Source of the DNA: [Leptolyngbya] sp. JSC-1 | Lineage (GTDB): Bacteria; Cyanobacteriota; Cyanobacteriia; Elainellales; Elainellaceae | Assembly (NCBI GenBank): GCA_000733415.1 | Contig: KL662191.1 | Coordinates: 17,931 to 60,662 of the forward strand | DNA: 42,732 nt | Direction of reading: 5' to 3' | Shown here: positions 1 to 9,030 of the stretch, piece after piece | Layout of the letters: the number at the start of each line of letters is the position of its first letter | Position numbering within the stretch: the stretch's first letter is position 1 | Position numbers and translations under genes: made by a program | Notes under the pieces: generated by a model | What the model was told of the DNA's origin: nothing | The model's input: only the letters and a program-made list of their open reading frames with translations | Database searches by the model: none

Positions 1-389
1 CGCTTCGGTTCGATGTGGTGCAGTTGGCCGGTCAAGCGCAGATTCTGCCCTTCTTCAATGTAGGTGGTGTAGATGGCACATTTAGCAGCGGTGGCGGCGG
101 CATCTAGGAAGGCCCCATGCCGGTGTCCGCTGGTGTGCATGGCACTGAAGGCAAGATGCAGCATGATCTGATCCAGCGCGCTGGGACCAAAATGCTTGAT
201 CAGTAAGTCTTTAATCGGCAAGTCTTTAGCAGGCAAATCGTGAATCGGCGAGTCTTTGACGGGCAAATCGTGAATCGGCAACGAGGATGAATGAACATGG
301 CTCGTTGCAGCCACCTGAGCTGATGCAGCATCGCAAGAATCAACTGCCTTTTGATTAGAGACCTGATTGGAAAATTTATGAACTGACAT
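1..389 (-). CDS. hetR: HetR, N-terminal part (runs off the left edge)
   Basis: HetR is the DNA-binding master regulator of heterocyst and pattern formation, and is also found in many filamentous cyanobacteria that make no heterocysts. Only the first 129 codons are inside the window. The segment around TSGHRHGAFLDAAATAAKC, followed by a GQNLRLTGQLHHIEPKR-like stretch, is the highly conserved HetR N-terminal DNA-binding region, so the family call is secure. The part with the proposed catalytic serine and the hood domain lies outside. The ATG at 389 gives about 58 residues before the conserved FGPSALDQIM block, against roughly a dozen in the classical protein. The extra segment is low-complexity and ends in a pentapeptide repeat. 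A TTG nearer the conserved core (about position 218) would give a normal-length protein, but no ribosome binding site supports it. The gene diverges from the kinase gene at 1132. Confidence 0.93.
   Translation of the reverse strand, partial: MSVHKFSNQVSNQKAVDSCDAASAQVAATSHVHSSSLPIHDLPVKDSPIHDLPAKDLPIKDLLIKHFGPSALDQIMLHLAFSAMHTSGHRHGAFLDAAATAAKCAIYTTYIEEGQNLRLTGQLHHIEPK
201..282 (-). repeat. In-frame tandem repeat in the HetR N-terminal extension
   Basis: Two 30-bp copies (213-242 and 243-272, 26 of 30 bases identical) are flanked by partial copies. On the minus strand they encode about five pentapeptides of the form [L/S]-P-[I/V/A]-[H/K]-D. The repeat keeps the reading frame into the conserved HetR core. 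Confidence 0.85.
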
Positions 390-1131
390 AATTGATGCAC
401 CAGGAATTAGGTGAAATAGGCAATGCCCCAACTCAACAGAGAAACTCAGTAGGGATAGTATCCACAGATATCCTCTCCCCAATGATAAGTTTCAAACGTG
501 AAAAAGTCGTGCAAGCAAAAGCTTTGCCCTATCTTCTTTTTCTACTTGTCAACCGAGAAATTGTCAGTTTTTAACTAACGCATTTGTTGTGATCCAAATA
601 ACCGACGTGACTTTATGTTCTATGTAGGGATCGGAATTTCCCGACTTTTGCACCTTTACTGTTTAAACTTGAGAACTAAATTGAATCAAGTTTGTAAATT
701 TGGGAAGCTATCGACCAAAGATGTTAGACAGGTAAATTAGATATTTGGCTTGGCTGCAAATTCAACTATATGGGCAAGCTAAGCCGATAAACAGCTTTTA
801 AATTTGTCAAGTCACACGTAATTCTTGCTAAAGCACAAGTTTAGTTTTCAGTATGGCTAATTAATTTCCCCGACACTTTTTCTCCCACCGTTCTCAGGTG
901 TTGCTCCCTCCCGCCATTCCCTGGCAAAGGAGCCATTACTTGGGAGGTTAGAGCCGTCTAAAATACTCGATTGCAGGCGGTTACCCCAATTGCGGTTACT
1001 CCAATTAGAGATTGCCGATCACAAGAGTTAGGTTTTGCTTGGTTCTAGGTTGCCTCAGAGCTGAACTATCCGGGTTCTAGTTGACTACTCTTTGCCGACT
1101 TACCGATCTACACATCGATACATCGATATCA
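390..1131. other. Intergenic region between divergent hetR and kinase gene
   Basis: These 742 bases separate hetR (minus) from the kinase at 1132 (plus), so both promoters must lie here. The stretch is AT-rich. A 60-codon open frame at 392-574 has no ribosome binding site or recognisable protein features and I do not call it a gene. A small tandem ACATCGAT duplication lies at about 1112-1128. I saw no convincing NtcA box or terminator. Confidence 0.5.
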
Positions 1132-2640
1132 ATGAATACTTCCCTCCGTGTCCTATTCGTTGAAGACTCCGAAGCCGATACTCAAGTTGTTCTGCAAGAA
1201 CTGTGTAAGGGTGGATATGCGCCAATCTATCAACGAGTGGACAGTCCAGTAATGATGCAATTAGCGTTACAGCAAAGTCAATGGGATGTGATCATCTGCG
1301 ACTACCTGCTGCCCAGCTTTAGTGCGCCTGACGCGCTGCAAATCTTAAAGACTTCAGGACTTGATCTGCCCTTTATCGTCCTCTCTGGTCTAATTGGAGA
1401 AGATGTTGCCGTTGAAATCATGCGGGCCGGCGCTAACGATTACCTGTTTAAGGGACATCTGAAGCGACTGGTACCGGCCATTGCGCGGGAGTTGCGGGAC
1501 GCAGAGATGCGACGAGCCAAACGGCAGGCCGAAGCCTCTGCCTTCCAGCTAGCAGCAATTGTGGAAGCGTCAGAAGACGCGATTATCAGTACCGATCTGC
1601 AAGGGCGAGTTTTGACCTGGAATCCGGGAGCTGAGCGGCTGTATGGTTACTCAGCAGCAGAAGTTAAGGGCAAATCTCTGCTCGATCTAATCCAGCCCGA
1701 TAGCAATTTACTTTCTGCGGCGACCCAGCATTCAGGCACTAGGGCGATTGACTGCCGCCAAGTGATTCAGCAGCGCAAAACCGGAGAGTTGATTGAAGTT
1801 TTGCTGACAGTCTCTTTAATCAGAGAAGCCAACAGCAGAGTCGTTGGTTTCGCCGTGGTTGCTAGAGATAACAGCGAACGCCAACTCATTCAACGAATGA
1901 AGGATGAATTTGTTTCGATCATCAATCACGAGTTGCGTACCCCCCTTGCGTCTCTGCAAGCCTCAATCGACCTGCTGTTGACTGGGAAACTGGGCGACCT
2001 CTCGCACCAAGGAGTTCGCATGCTCAATATCGCAGCTAAAAATATTGATCGACTGGTCCAGCTAACCAGCAACATCCTAGATTTTGAAGGACTCAGCTCA
2101 GGCAAAATCACGATTTTGAAGCAGCCCTGTGACATCGGTGAGCTAGTGAATCAAACCGTCGCGACGGTACAGTCAACCGCAGGCCAGCAAGGCATTGAGC
2201 TTTTGGTAACCACCCAATCGGTATCGGTATCGCTAGATGCTGAACGCATCAGTCAGGTCTTGCATCACCTGCTAATGAACGCAATTCGGTTCTCTAACGC
2301 AGGAGGGCGCGTTTGGCTAGAGGTGGAGCTACGGGACGATGGTAAGGTGGATGCGCTAGCACTATCACATCGTAAGGCGATCAAAAAGCCCTATGTGCTT
2401 GTGAAGGTAAAAGACGAAGGACAGGGAATCCCGGCTGATAAGTTAGAAGCTATCTTTGGGCAATTTCAACAGGTAGATGCATCGGATACCCGACGTCAAG
2501 GCGGAGCGGGGTTAGGCTTGGCGATCTGTCGCAGTATTATTCAACAACATCAAGGAACGCTCTGGGTTGAGAGTACGATAGGACAAGGCAGTATTTTTTA
2601 TCTAGCATTGCCCGTGCAGCGCGTCGCTGTTCAAGCCTAG
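1132..2640 (+). CDS. Hybrid histidine kinase, REC-PAS-HisKA-HATPase
   Basis: A 502-residue soluble sensor kinase. An N-terminal receiver domain (about residues 1-125, starting LRVLFVEDSEAD, acceptor Asp in ICDYLLP) is followed by a PAS domain (about 140-255, AIVEASEDAIISTDLQGRV). Next come HisKA with phosphoacceptor His266 in INHELRTPL, and a HATPase_c domain with N box (LLMNAIRFSN), G1 (DEGQGIP), F box (FGQF) and G2 (GAGLGLAI). All catalytic boxes are intact. No membrane segment is visible, so it is cytoplasmic and the PAS ligand is unknown. I chose ATG 1132 because translation from the in-frame TTG at 1081 only adds a low-complexity leader before the REC core. The CheY-like gene 40 bases downstream is a likely partner. 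Confidence 0.9.
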   Translation: MNTSLRVLFVEDSEADTQVVLQELCKGGYAPIYQRVDSPVMMQLALQQSQWDVIICDYLLPSFSAPDALQILKTSGLDLPFIVLSGLIGEDVAVEIMRAGANDYLFKGHLKRLVPAIARELRDAEMRRAKRQAEASAFQLAAIVEASEDAIISTDLQGRVLTWNPGAERLYGYSAAEVKGKSLLDLIQPDSNLLSAATQHSGTRAIDCRQVIQQRKTGELIEVLLTVSLIREANSRVVGFAVVARDNSERQLIQRMKDEFVSIINHELRTPLASLQASIDLLLTGKLGDLSHQGVRMLNIAAKNIDRLVQLTSNILDFEGLSSGKITILKQPCDIGELVNQTVATVQSTAGQQGIELLVTTQSVSVSLDAERISQVLHHLLMNAIRFSNAGGRVWLEVELRDDGKVDALALSHRKAIKKPYVLVKVKDEGQGIPADKLEAIFGQFQQVDASDTRRQGGAGLGLAICRSIIQQHQGTLWVESTIGQGSIFYLALPVQRVAVQA

Positions 2641-2680
2641 CTGGGAACACTAGAGGCAATTCATTGTTGGGAGGTGCTGA

Positions 2681-3061
2681 GTGACAGGTAAGCGCGTTTT
2701 AGTCATCGATGACGAAGATGATATCCGTGAGGTTGCTCAAGCCAGTTTAGAAATCATGGCCGGATTAGATGTAATCGTGGCTTGCTCCAGCCAGGAAGGC
2801 TTGAAAAAAGCTGAAGCTGAACAACCAGACGCCATTTTGCTCGATGTGATGCTGCCCGATATGGATGGGCTAACCGTGTTCAAGCATCTGCAAGCAAATC
2901 CTGCAACTCGTCATATTCCAGTCATCTTACTGACCGCTAAAGTTCAAATGTCCGACCAGCGCCGATTTGCTGAATTAGGGGTGAAAGCAATGATCGCTAA
3001 ACCCTTTAAACCCGCCAAATTGGCCCACCAGCTTCTAGAAGTCTTAGGCTGGAATTCCTAG
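2681..3061 (+). CDS. Single-domain CheY-like response regulator
   Basis: A stand-alone receiver of 126 residues with the acidic pair (IDDEDD), acceptor Asp in AILLDVMLPDMDG, the conserved Thr/Ser (LLTAK) and the Lys in IAKPFKP. No output domain is present, so it probably acts by protein interaction or as a phosphorelay shuttle. It starts at GTG 2681, six bases after a good GGGAGG ribosome binding site (2669-2674). It follows the hybrid kinase by 40 bases and is probably co-transcribed with it. Confidence 0.92.
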   Translation: MTGKRVLVIDDEDDIREVAQASLEIMAGLDVIVACSSQEGLKKAEAEQPDAILLDVMLPDMDGLTVFKHLQANPATRHIPVILLTAKVQMSDQRRFAELGVKAMIAKPFKPAKLAHQLLEVLGWNS

Positions 3062-3457
3062 CGCTGACGCTTCTAGCCTTAGCCACAAATTGTTAAATCT
3101 TTAGCTATATTTTTTGGCTTTTAGCTTTACTATGCTACTTTCGCCTATTTACCCGACTTTTTCACCATTTCAATCTATGATTACTGATGGTTGCTTGAAT
3201 TCTATCTGGCTGTTTGATTTTTCCATAGCTGTTTGAACGACTGACCTGTGTCAGAAAAAACAGACCGCTACCTGGACTCCCAACGGCTATTTAAACTTCA
3301 TGAGGCTGAAAGAGCGCTCTCAGCAGAACAGCGCATTGATTAGGGTTAGAAAAATCGGGTAGGGCACTTAACAATTAACCAGCTGCTTCACTAGAGTGGG
3401 TCACTCAGCCATCGACCCTGATTTCTCTGACTGTAGGTCAGTAGTAGTGCATTAGGC
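3062..3457. other. Gap with no recognised gene
   Basis: 396 AT-rich bases between the CheY-like gene and the HisKA-EAL gene. I found no convincing coding frame, RNA gene or T-tailed hairpin. The downstream gene has no clear ribosome binding site, and its promoter may lie here. Confidence 0.4.
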
Positions 3458-4528
3458 ATGACGACGAACAAGCTTTATACTCATAACACACTGAGTTCCT
3501 ACTATGGCGTTTCACCCACTGAAAGGACCCTCGATATCAGCCATGAGTTGCGCACTCCTTTAACGGTAATTCAGGGCGCTCTCGATTTATTAGATAGTGG
3601 CAGATTGGGTGTACTGTCGGCTAAAGGCCAGCGGATGGTCAAAATAGCGGCCAATAATGTGGACCGATTGATGCGGTTGACTACGGCCATCGAGCAGGAA
3701 TCGGAAGGGCTGATTAGCCTGGTATCTGCGGAAGAGTTGGCCCGACTGCGGATGGAGCGAGATTTGCAGCTTGCCCTCCCGTATCAACAACTGCGATTGC
3801 AATATCAGCCAATCGTCACCCTAGATAATGGCACAATCACAGGCTTTGAGGTGCTCTCGCGCTGGCATCACCCAACCCTAGGCACCATTTCCCCAATCCA
3901 ATTTATTCCTATTGCCGAAAAAACCGGATCGATTATCGACATTGGCGCATGGGTGATCCGGGAAGCTTGCCACCAGCTCCAATCTTGGCAACAGCAATTT
4001 CCAGACCAGTTCAAACCATTAACAATCAGCGTCAATCTGTCCTGTCAACAAATCGCCTGTGCCAATCTGCCGCAGCAAATCGAGCAAATTCTGCAAGATA
4101 CCGGTTTGGCTGCTCAGAGCCTAAAGTTGGAAATTACCGAAAGCTCAATCATGAGCGATACAGAAGTGATTGAACTGGTGCTAAGCCAATTAAAAGTATT
4201 GGGCGTTCAGCTTTATATCGACGACTTTGGTACGGGCTATTCGTCGCTGAGCCGATTGTTGGAATTGCCGCTCGATGTTCTGAAGATTGATCGGTCATTC
4301 GTGCAGCAGCTTTCGTGCGAACGGGGCGAATCCCTGGTCAAAGCAATTACCAATTTAGCCCATAGCCTGGGCATTGACGTGATTGCCGAAGGCGTTGAAA
4401 CTGAGGAACAGGCTCTGAAGCTACAGTCGCTTGGCTGCCAACGAGGCCAAGGGTACTTTTTTGCTAGACCCCTAGATGGCAGCACAGTGCCTGGTTTAAT
4501 TTGCAATTTACCAGTTCAATTATCTTGA
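3458..4528 (+). CDS. HisKA (dimerisation/phosphoacceptor) domain fused to an EAL c-di-GMP phosphodiesterase domain
   Basis: A 356-residue protein with an unusual architecture. Residues about 20-85 form a HisKA helical hairpin with phosphoacceptor His29 in ISHELRTPL. It resembles the HisKA of the kinase encoded at 1132 (ISHELRTPLTVIQ versus INHELRTPLASLQ, then similar KGQRMVKIAANNVDRL and QGVRMLNIAAKNIDRL stretches). No HATPase_c domain follows. Instead an EAL domain begins near residue 90. The EAL signature is present in EVL form (FEVLSRWHHP, Glu131), with the Asn of NLSCQQ, the Glu of LEITES, IDDFGTGYSS, the Lys of LKIDRSFV and the Glu of IAEGVET. The metal- and substrate-binding residues therefore look complete and c-di-GMP hydrolysis is plausible. 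I infer that a kinase in trans phosphorylates His29 to control dimerisation or activity. The ATG at 3458 lacks a clear ribosome binding site. Confidence 0.9.
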   Translation: MTTNKLYTHNTLSSYYGVSPTERTLDISHELRTPLTVIQGALDLLDSGRLGVLSAKGQRMVKIAANNVDRLMRLTTAIEQESEGLISLVSAEELARLRMERDLQLALPYQQLRLQYQPIVTLDNGTITGFEVLSRWHHPTLGTISPIQFIPIAEKTGSIIDIGAWVIREACHQLQSWQQQFPDQFKPLTISVNLSCQQIACANLPQQIEQILQDTGLAAQSLKLEITESSIMSDTEVIELVLSQLKVLGVQLYIDDFGTGYSSLSRLLELPLDVLKIDRSFVQQLSCERGESLVKAITNLAHSLGIDVIAEGVETEEQALKLQSLGCQRGQGYFFARPLDGSTVPGLICNLPVQLS

Positions 4529-4854
4529 AACTGAGATTAATTTAAAATATTTTGGACGCCATTGAATTTGATACTATTGCAGCTATCATCTTCAGATACT
4601 ATTGACAGATGTCATTACTGAGCGCTTAGTATTGGCGCTCAGTATCATCCAGATTGTGTACTTGGTAGTGCGTATAGCTGTAAGTATCTGGCTGTAAGTA
4701 TCTGATAGTGTAACCACTGCCTGTATAAATCAACTGTGGCTAGAGTTGGCTAGGAGAGTGAGTTTGCCGAAGATCTCAGCTTTTAGGAACTTGCTGGTGT
4801 CTGTTATGGTGTGTATGTTCTTTACCAATAGCGTCACCGAGTCCTGCTGGAATA
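4529..4854. repeat. Intergenic region with a 14-bp tandem duplication and a hairpin
   Basis: GCTGTAAGTATCTG occurs twice in perfect tandem (4677-4690, 4691-4704). An inverted repeat TGAGCGC/GCGCTCA (4619-4641, 9-base loop) could end the upstream transcript but has no T tail. ATACTATTG occurs twice near 4570 and 4597. No gene is visible. Confidence 0.6.
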
Positions 4855-7800
4855 GTGTTTGATGAACCGATGGATCAAGCTCACCATCTCAGCTCAAACC
4901 AAATCAGTTCAAAAGAGAGCATTCTAATCATTGATGATACTCCAGCCAGTCTGAGACGGTTAGCACGTTTGCTTGCAGAGACGGGGTATCACGTGCGCTT
5001 TGCATCCAGCCTGGATTTTGCGATCAAGGTGGCACAAACCGGTTGGCCTGATCTGATCTTGCTGTCGATTCGATTGGCGGAATTAGATGGTTACGATATC
5101 TGTCGCTGGTTGAAAACTGATCAGCAAACCCATAACGTACCGGTAATTTTTCTGGCTCAATCTGGGACAAGCCTTGATAAGGCGAACTTGTTTGCCTGTG
5201 GTGGGGTTGACTATGTCACCTACCCGTTTACAGTCGAGGAAGTTCTGCTCAAGATCGAAACCCAGCTAGTACCTCGCAGATTACAAAACCAGATTCAGAC
5301 CCGGACCATTCAATTGCAGCAAGAAATCAGGCGACGAGAGCAGGCTGAACAAGCGCTAGAGCAGTACTTGCCAAAACTGCTGCTACTACAACAAGTCACC
5401 GAAGCCATTCGCTCGCCTACAGTAGACCAATTGATCTTCCAAACCATCGTAGAGCAGATTGGACGTGGCCTTCAGGTGAATTGCTGTTCGATTCACATCT
5501 ACGTTCCGCCGCCAATTCCAGAAATTCTGCTGATCGCCGACTATACTGAGCCGAACCAGATTACAACCGAGGCGATCGATCTGATTTTGCAGGAGCGAGA
5601 GTTTATCGCAACGGTGCTTTCCCAAGATCAAGCTGTTGTCTGCGCTGATCTAGCTAGCGATGAACGGTTCCGGACGTTCCAGCCTTCGGGCCATCTGGCC
5701 CATGTCCCGTCTCTGGTAGCCATTCGGACCTCTGCTCAAAACCAGGCTAACGGAATTTTGCTACTCCAGTGCAACCAACAGCGTGTATGGACAATCGATG
5801 AAATTCTCCTGCTAGAAACGATTGCAGCCCAGATTGGCATGGCGCTAGCCCAAGCAAAATCGGTTGAACAAGAACAGAAACAGCTAGAAGCGCTGGCCTA
5901 TCAAAATTCGCTGCTGCGACAGGAAATTCGTGAACGGCGGCAGGTTGAAATGACCCTGCAAGCCTCCGAGGCAGAACTGCGCGGTTTGTTTGCTGCCATG
6001 ATGGACGTGATTCTAGTCCTGGATCGCCAGGGGTGCTATCTAAAAATCGCGCCTACAAGCCAGGAAAACCTCTATAGACCAGCCAGCGCTTTACTGGGCA
6101 AGACGCTGCATGAAGTCTTTCCAAAGAACCAAGCGGATCGCTTCCTGAGCTATATCCGATCCAGTTTAGAAATGCAGCACGCTGTAGACTGCGAATATCG
6201 TCTGGTGATTCAGGAGCAGGAAGTTTGGTTTAATGCCAAAATTTCTCCGAGCGGGCCAGATACGGTGCTTTGGGTCGCGAGAGACATTACGGCCCGCAAA
6301 CGCGCTGAGACAGAGCTACTGCACAAATCGGCTGCATTAGGCAAATTTAGCAACCATCTCAAGCAACTGCACCGTTTGAGCTTGACTGATTTTGAAACCA
6401 TCGAAGCCCTCTGTGCCGACTACCTCAAAACCGGCTGTGAACTCTTGGGGTTTTGCTGGAGCGCAGTTGGGCAGAGGATGCAGAACGCTTGCAGGCTGCT
6501 CGCTGTTTATTCGACTTTGTCCACTGCTGATGGGGCCACTGCTGATGGGGCCACTGCTGATGTGAAACGAATGCCGCTAACGACAGGCTTAGAATTTACG
6601 TGGCAAACCATCTACTGTGATGTCGTGTTGCAACGCCAACAAACCGTTTGTTATGAGCATGTTAGTCAAATTGAAGCAATGCGCCACCATCCCATGTATC
6701 AGGCATTCAAGCTGGAGTCCTACATTGGCACTCCCATCTGGGTGAATGGAGAGATCTACGGCATCCTCAGCTTCTTCTCAACCCAGGTGCGAACTCAAGG
6801 ATTTAATCAGCATGAACGAGAAATCATTGAATTGATGGCGCAGAGCATCGGCAAATTTATTAGTGGGCATCAGGTGCAAGCCAAACGGCAGCAGGCCGAG
6901 GAAGAGGTGCAGTTACTGTTTAATGTCACCCAGGCGATCACCGCCGCTCCAGACTTTAACCGCGCTTTGTATGCTGCTGTGCGGATTCTTTGTGAAGCAA
7001 CCGGCTGGATCTATGGTGAGGTCTGGCTCCCCTCGGCTGATGGCCGGGTGCTGGAGCGTAGCCCAGTGTGGTACTGCAATGCCGCCGCCCATAGTCCGAC
7101 CGCAGTGGCCTCAATGCAGCGTCTGCGGCAGTGTTCAGAAAAAGTTACGTTTCAGCCCAATGAAGGGATTGCAGGTCGGGTCTGGAGTCAGCAGCAGCCA
7201 GAATGGACCTTCGACGAAGCACCGGAAGAGGTGATTTTTGACACTAATTCCCACTCTCAATATCGGTTTCAACTGGTAAATCACTATGGGGTCAAGGCCC
7301 GTTTGGGTGTGCCTATCACCGTCACCTATGAGCGGAGTGGATTAGCACAAACCGAGACTTCTCAAGCCAAGCATCCTGGGGTAACCTCTTCAGTCGTCCA
7401 AGCAGCCAACGGCTCAACCGTACTGGCAGTGCTAGTATTTTTCACCACTGAAGCCCGCAAGCAAGAGCAACGGCTGATTCAGTTGGTGTCGGCAGTGGCG
7501 GCACAGTTGGGAACGGTGTTGGCTCAAAAGCAGGCTGAAGCTGAACTGCAGGCGCTGTTTACTGCAATGGATGAGGTGGTGCTGGTCAGGGATGCGACTG
7601 GACGCTGTCTGAAGGTGGCTTCTGCCAATCCTAATTTTGACTATCCTTCGGCTGATCTGCTGGGTAAGACGCTACACGAAACCCTACCGCAACCGCTTGC
7701 CGATCAATTCTTGCAGGGCATTCGCTCTAGCTTAGCAACGGGCAAAACTGTGCGGCTGGAATACATGCTGCAACTGCCTCATCAAGTGGCAGATCGAGAC

Positions 7801-9030
7801 GGGCAGCGAGGAGGACATCGAGACGTATGGTTAGCGGCTAGTATCTCACCGCTATCGGATGAGTCGGTCTTGATTGTGGCACGGGACATAAGTGATCGCA
7901 AACGGATTGAAGCAGCCCTGGAAAAGGCAAGGGATGCCGCAGAAGCCGCAAACCGGGCTAAAACTCAATTTCTGGCGAATATGAGCCACGAGCTACGCAC
8001 CCCCCTCAACTCAATCCTCGGCTTTACTCAGCTAATTAGCCAAGACACTAGACTCAACTCAGAACAGCAGGAGTATCTCAACATCATTAATCGCAGCGGC
8101 CAGCACCTGCTGGAATTAATCAATGACGTTTTAGAAGTTGCCAGACTAGAAGCCGATCGAGGCCGCTTGCAGGCAAGTCCATTCGATCTCTACACCTTAC
8201 TGGGTAACATCGAAGAAATGCTGCGGTTGACCGCGTTAGACAAACAGCTTGAGCTAACTGTTGCAATTGCCCCTGAAGTACCCCGCCAAGTGATTGCCGA
8301 TAAAAGCAAGCTGCGCCAAGTGTTACTCAATCTGCTAGATAACGCAATCAAGTTTACGCAAGCAGGCCGTGTATCCTTGCAGGTAGGTTTGGGCAACGCG
8401 TCTAGTAGCTCAAGGGCATCCTCGGCGTTACACGGGCCAGATCATGAGTCAACTTCACCTAGACAGTGGTTGCACTTCGCAGTGGTAGACACAGGGTTTG
8501 GCATTGCAGCCGAAGAGATGGACTGTTTGTTTGAAGCGTTTGTACAGACCGAAGCTGGACGACAATCGAACCAGGGAACAGGTTTGGGACTGGTGATCAG
8601 CCGTCGCTTTGTCGATTTGATGGGGGGCAAGCTTCAGGTTCAGAGTATACTTGGGGCAGGATCTGTGTTTGAATTTACGATTCCGGTGCATTTAAAAACT
8701 CAAGATTTGTCGCTGCCGACCCGATTGCGGGCAGACGATCCGTCTATAGACGTTGAGCCAAGCGGGGTAGACTACTTATATGAAGGCTTATATGAAGGAA
8801 CCAATCAATCTCTGGTCTATCAGGTGTCCGCTTCCGATCTGGAAGTGATGCCTCCAGAGTGGATTGCTAGTCTTCGTCAAGCAGCTAGCGGCTGTAGCGA
8901 TCGGCAGGTCCTTCAATTGATTGAGCAAATTCCGGCAGCTCATTCTGATTTGGCTAGAGGTTTAAAGGAATTGGTTTATCACTTTCAGTTTGAAGAAATT
9001 GTTGAATTAATAAAATTTAAGCCCCAATGA
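4855..9030 (+). CDS. Large multi-sensor histidine kinase: degenerate REC-GAF-PAS-GAF-GAF-PAS-HisKA-HATPase
   Basis: A 1391-residue soluble kinase. Order: receiver-like domain (about 21-140), coiled coil, GAF (about 185-345), PAS (about 376-490), two GAF domains (about 505-680 and 685-875), second PAS (about 885-1010), HisKA with His1045 in MSHELRTPL, and HATPase_c (about 1143-1280) with LLNLLDNAIKF, DTGFGI and GTGLGLVISRRF. A C-terminal tail of about 100 residues has the MPPEWI...LIEQIP...LVYHFQFEEI pattern that I recall from other cyanobacterial hybrid kinases. The receiver is degenerate: the acceptor Asp is Ser71 (LLSIRLAELDG) and the conserved Lys is Tyr123 (VTYPF), although the IIDDTP acidic pair remains. 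None of the GAF domains shows an obvious bilin-Cys motif to me. The start is GTG 4855 or ATG 4870. The downstream kinase overlaps by four bases, so the two are translationally coupled. Confidence 0.88.
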   Translation: MFDEPMDQAHHLSSNQISSKESILIIDDTPASLRRLARLLAETGYHVRFASSLDFAIKVAQTGWPDLILLSIRLAELDGYDICRWLKTDQQTHNVPVIFLAQSGTSLDKANLFACGGVDYVTYPFTVEEVLLKIETQLVPRRLQNQIQTRTIQLQQEIRRREQAEQALEQYLPKLLLLQQVTEAIRSPTVDQLIFQTIVEQIGRGLQVNCCSIHIYVPPPIPEILLIADYTEPNQITTEAIDLILQEREFIATVLSQDQAVVCADLASDERFRTFQPSGHLAHVPSLVAIRTSAQNQANGILLLQCNQQRVWTIDEILLLETIAAQIGMALAQAKSVEQEQKQLEALAYQNSLLRQEIRERRQVEMTLQASEAELRGLFAAMMDVILVLDRQGCYLKIAPTSQENLYRPASALLGKTLHEVFPKNQADRFLSYIRSSLEMQHAVDCEYRLVIQEQEVWFNAKISPSGPDTVLWVARDITARKRAETELLHKSAALGKFSNHLKQLHRLSLTDFETIEALCADYLKTGCELLGFCWSAVGQRMQNACRLLAVYSTLSTADGATADGATADVKRMPLTTGLEFTWQTIYCDVVLQRQQTVCYEHVSQIEAMRHHPMYQAFKLESYIGTPIWVNGEIYGILSFFSTQVRTQGFNQHEREIIELMAQSIGKFISGHQVQAKRQQAEEEVQLLFNVTQAITAAPDFNRALYAAVRILCEATGWIYGEVWLPSADGRVLERSPVWYCNAAAHSPTAVASMQRLRQCSEKVTFQPNEGIAGRVWSQQQPEWTFDEAPEEVIFDTNSHSQYRFQLVNHYGVKARLGVPITVTYERSGLAQTETSQAKHPGVTSSVVQAANGSTVLAVLVFFTTEARKQEQRLIQLVSAVAAQLGTVLAQKQAEAELQALFTAMDEVVLVRDATGRCLKVASANPNFDYPSADLLGKTLHETLPQPLADQFLQGIRSSLATGKTVRLEYMLQLPHQVADRDGQRGGHRDVWLAASISPLSDESVLIVARDISDRKRIEAALEKARDAAEAANRAKTQFLANMSHELRTPLNSILGFTQLISQDTRLNSEQQEYLNIINRSGQHLLELINDVLEVARLEADRGRLQASPFDLYTLLGNIEEMLRLTALDKQLELTVAIAPEVPRQVIADKSKLRQVLLNLLDNAIKFTQAGRVSLQVGLGNASSSSRASSALHGPDHESTSPRQWLHFAVVDTGFGIAAEEMDCLFEAFVQTEAGRQSNQGTGLGLVISRRFVDLMGGKLQVQSILGAGSVFEFTIPVHLKTQDLSLPTRLRADDPSIDVEPSGVDYLYEGLYEGTNQSLVYQVSASDLEVMPPEWIASLRQAASGCSDRQVLQLIEQIPAAHSDLARGLKELVYHFQFEEIVELIKFKPQ
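6521..6563 (+). repeat. 15-bp in-frame tandem repeat in the multi-sensor kinase
   Basis: Two perfect copies of CCACTGCTGATGGGG (6521-6535 and 6536-6550) and most of a third encode a repeated T-A-D-G-A peptide in a loop of the second GAF domain. Confidence 0.9.

Noticed and set aside
392..574. A 60-codon frame upstream of the first kinase
   Set aside because: No ribosome binding site, no motif, and it lies in AT-rich promoter sequence next to the hetR start.
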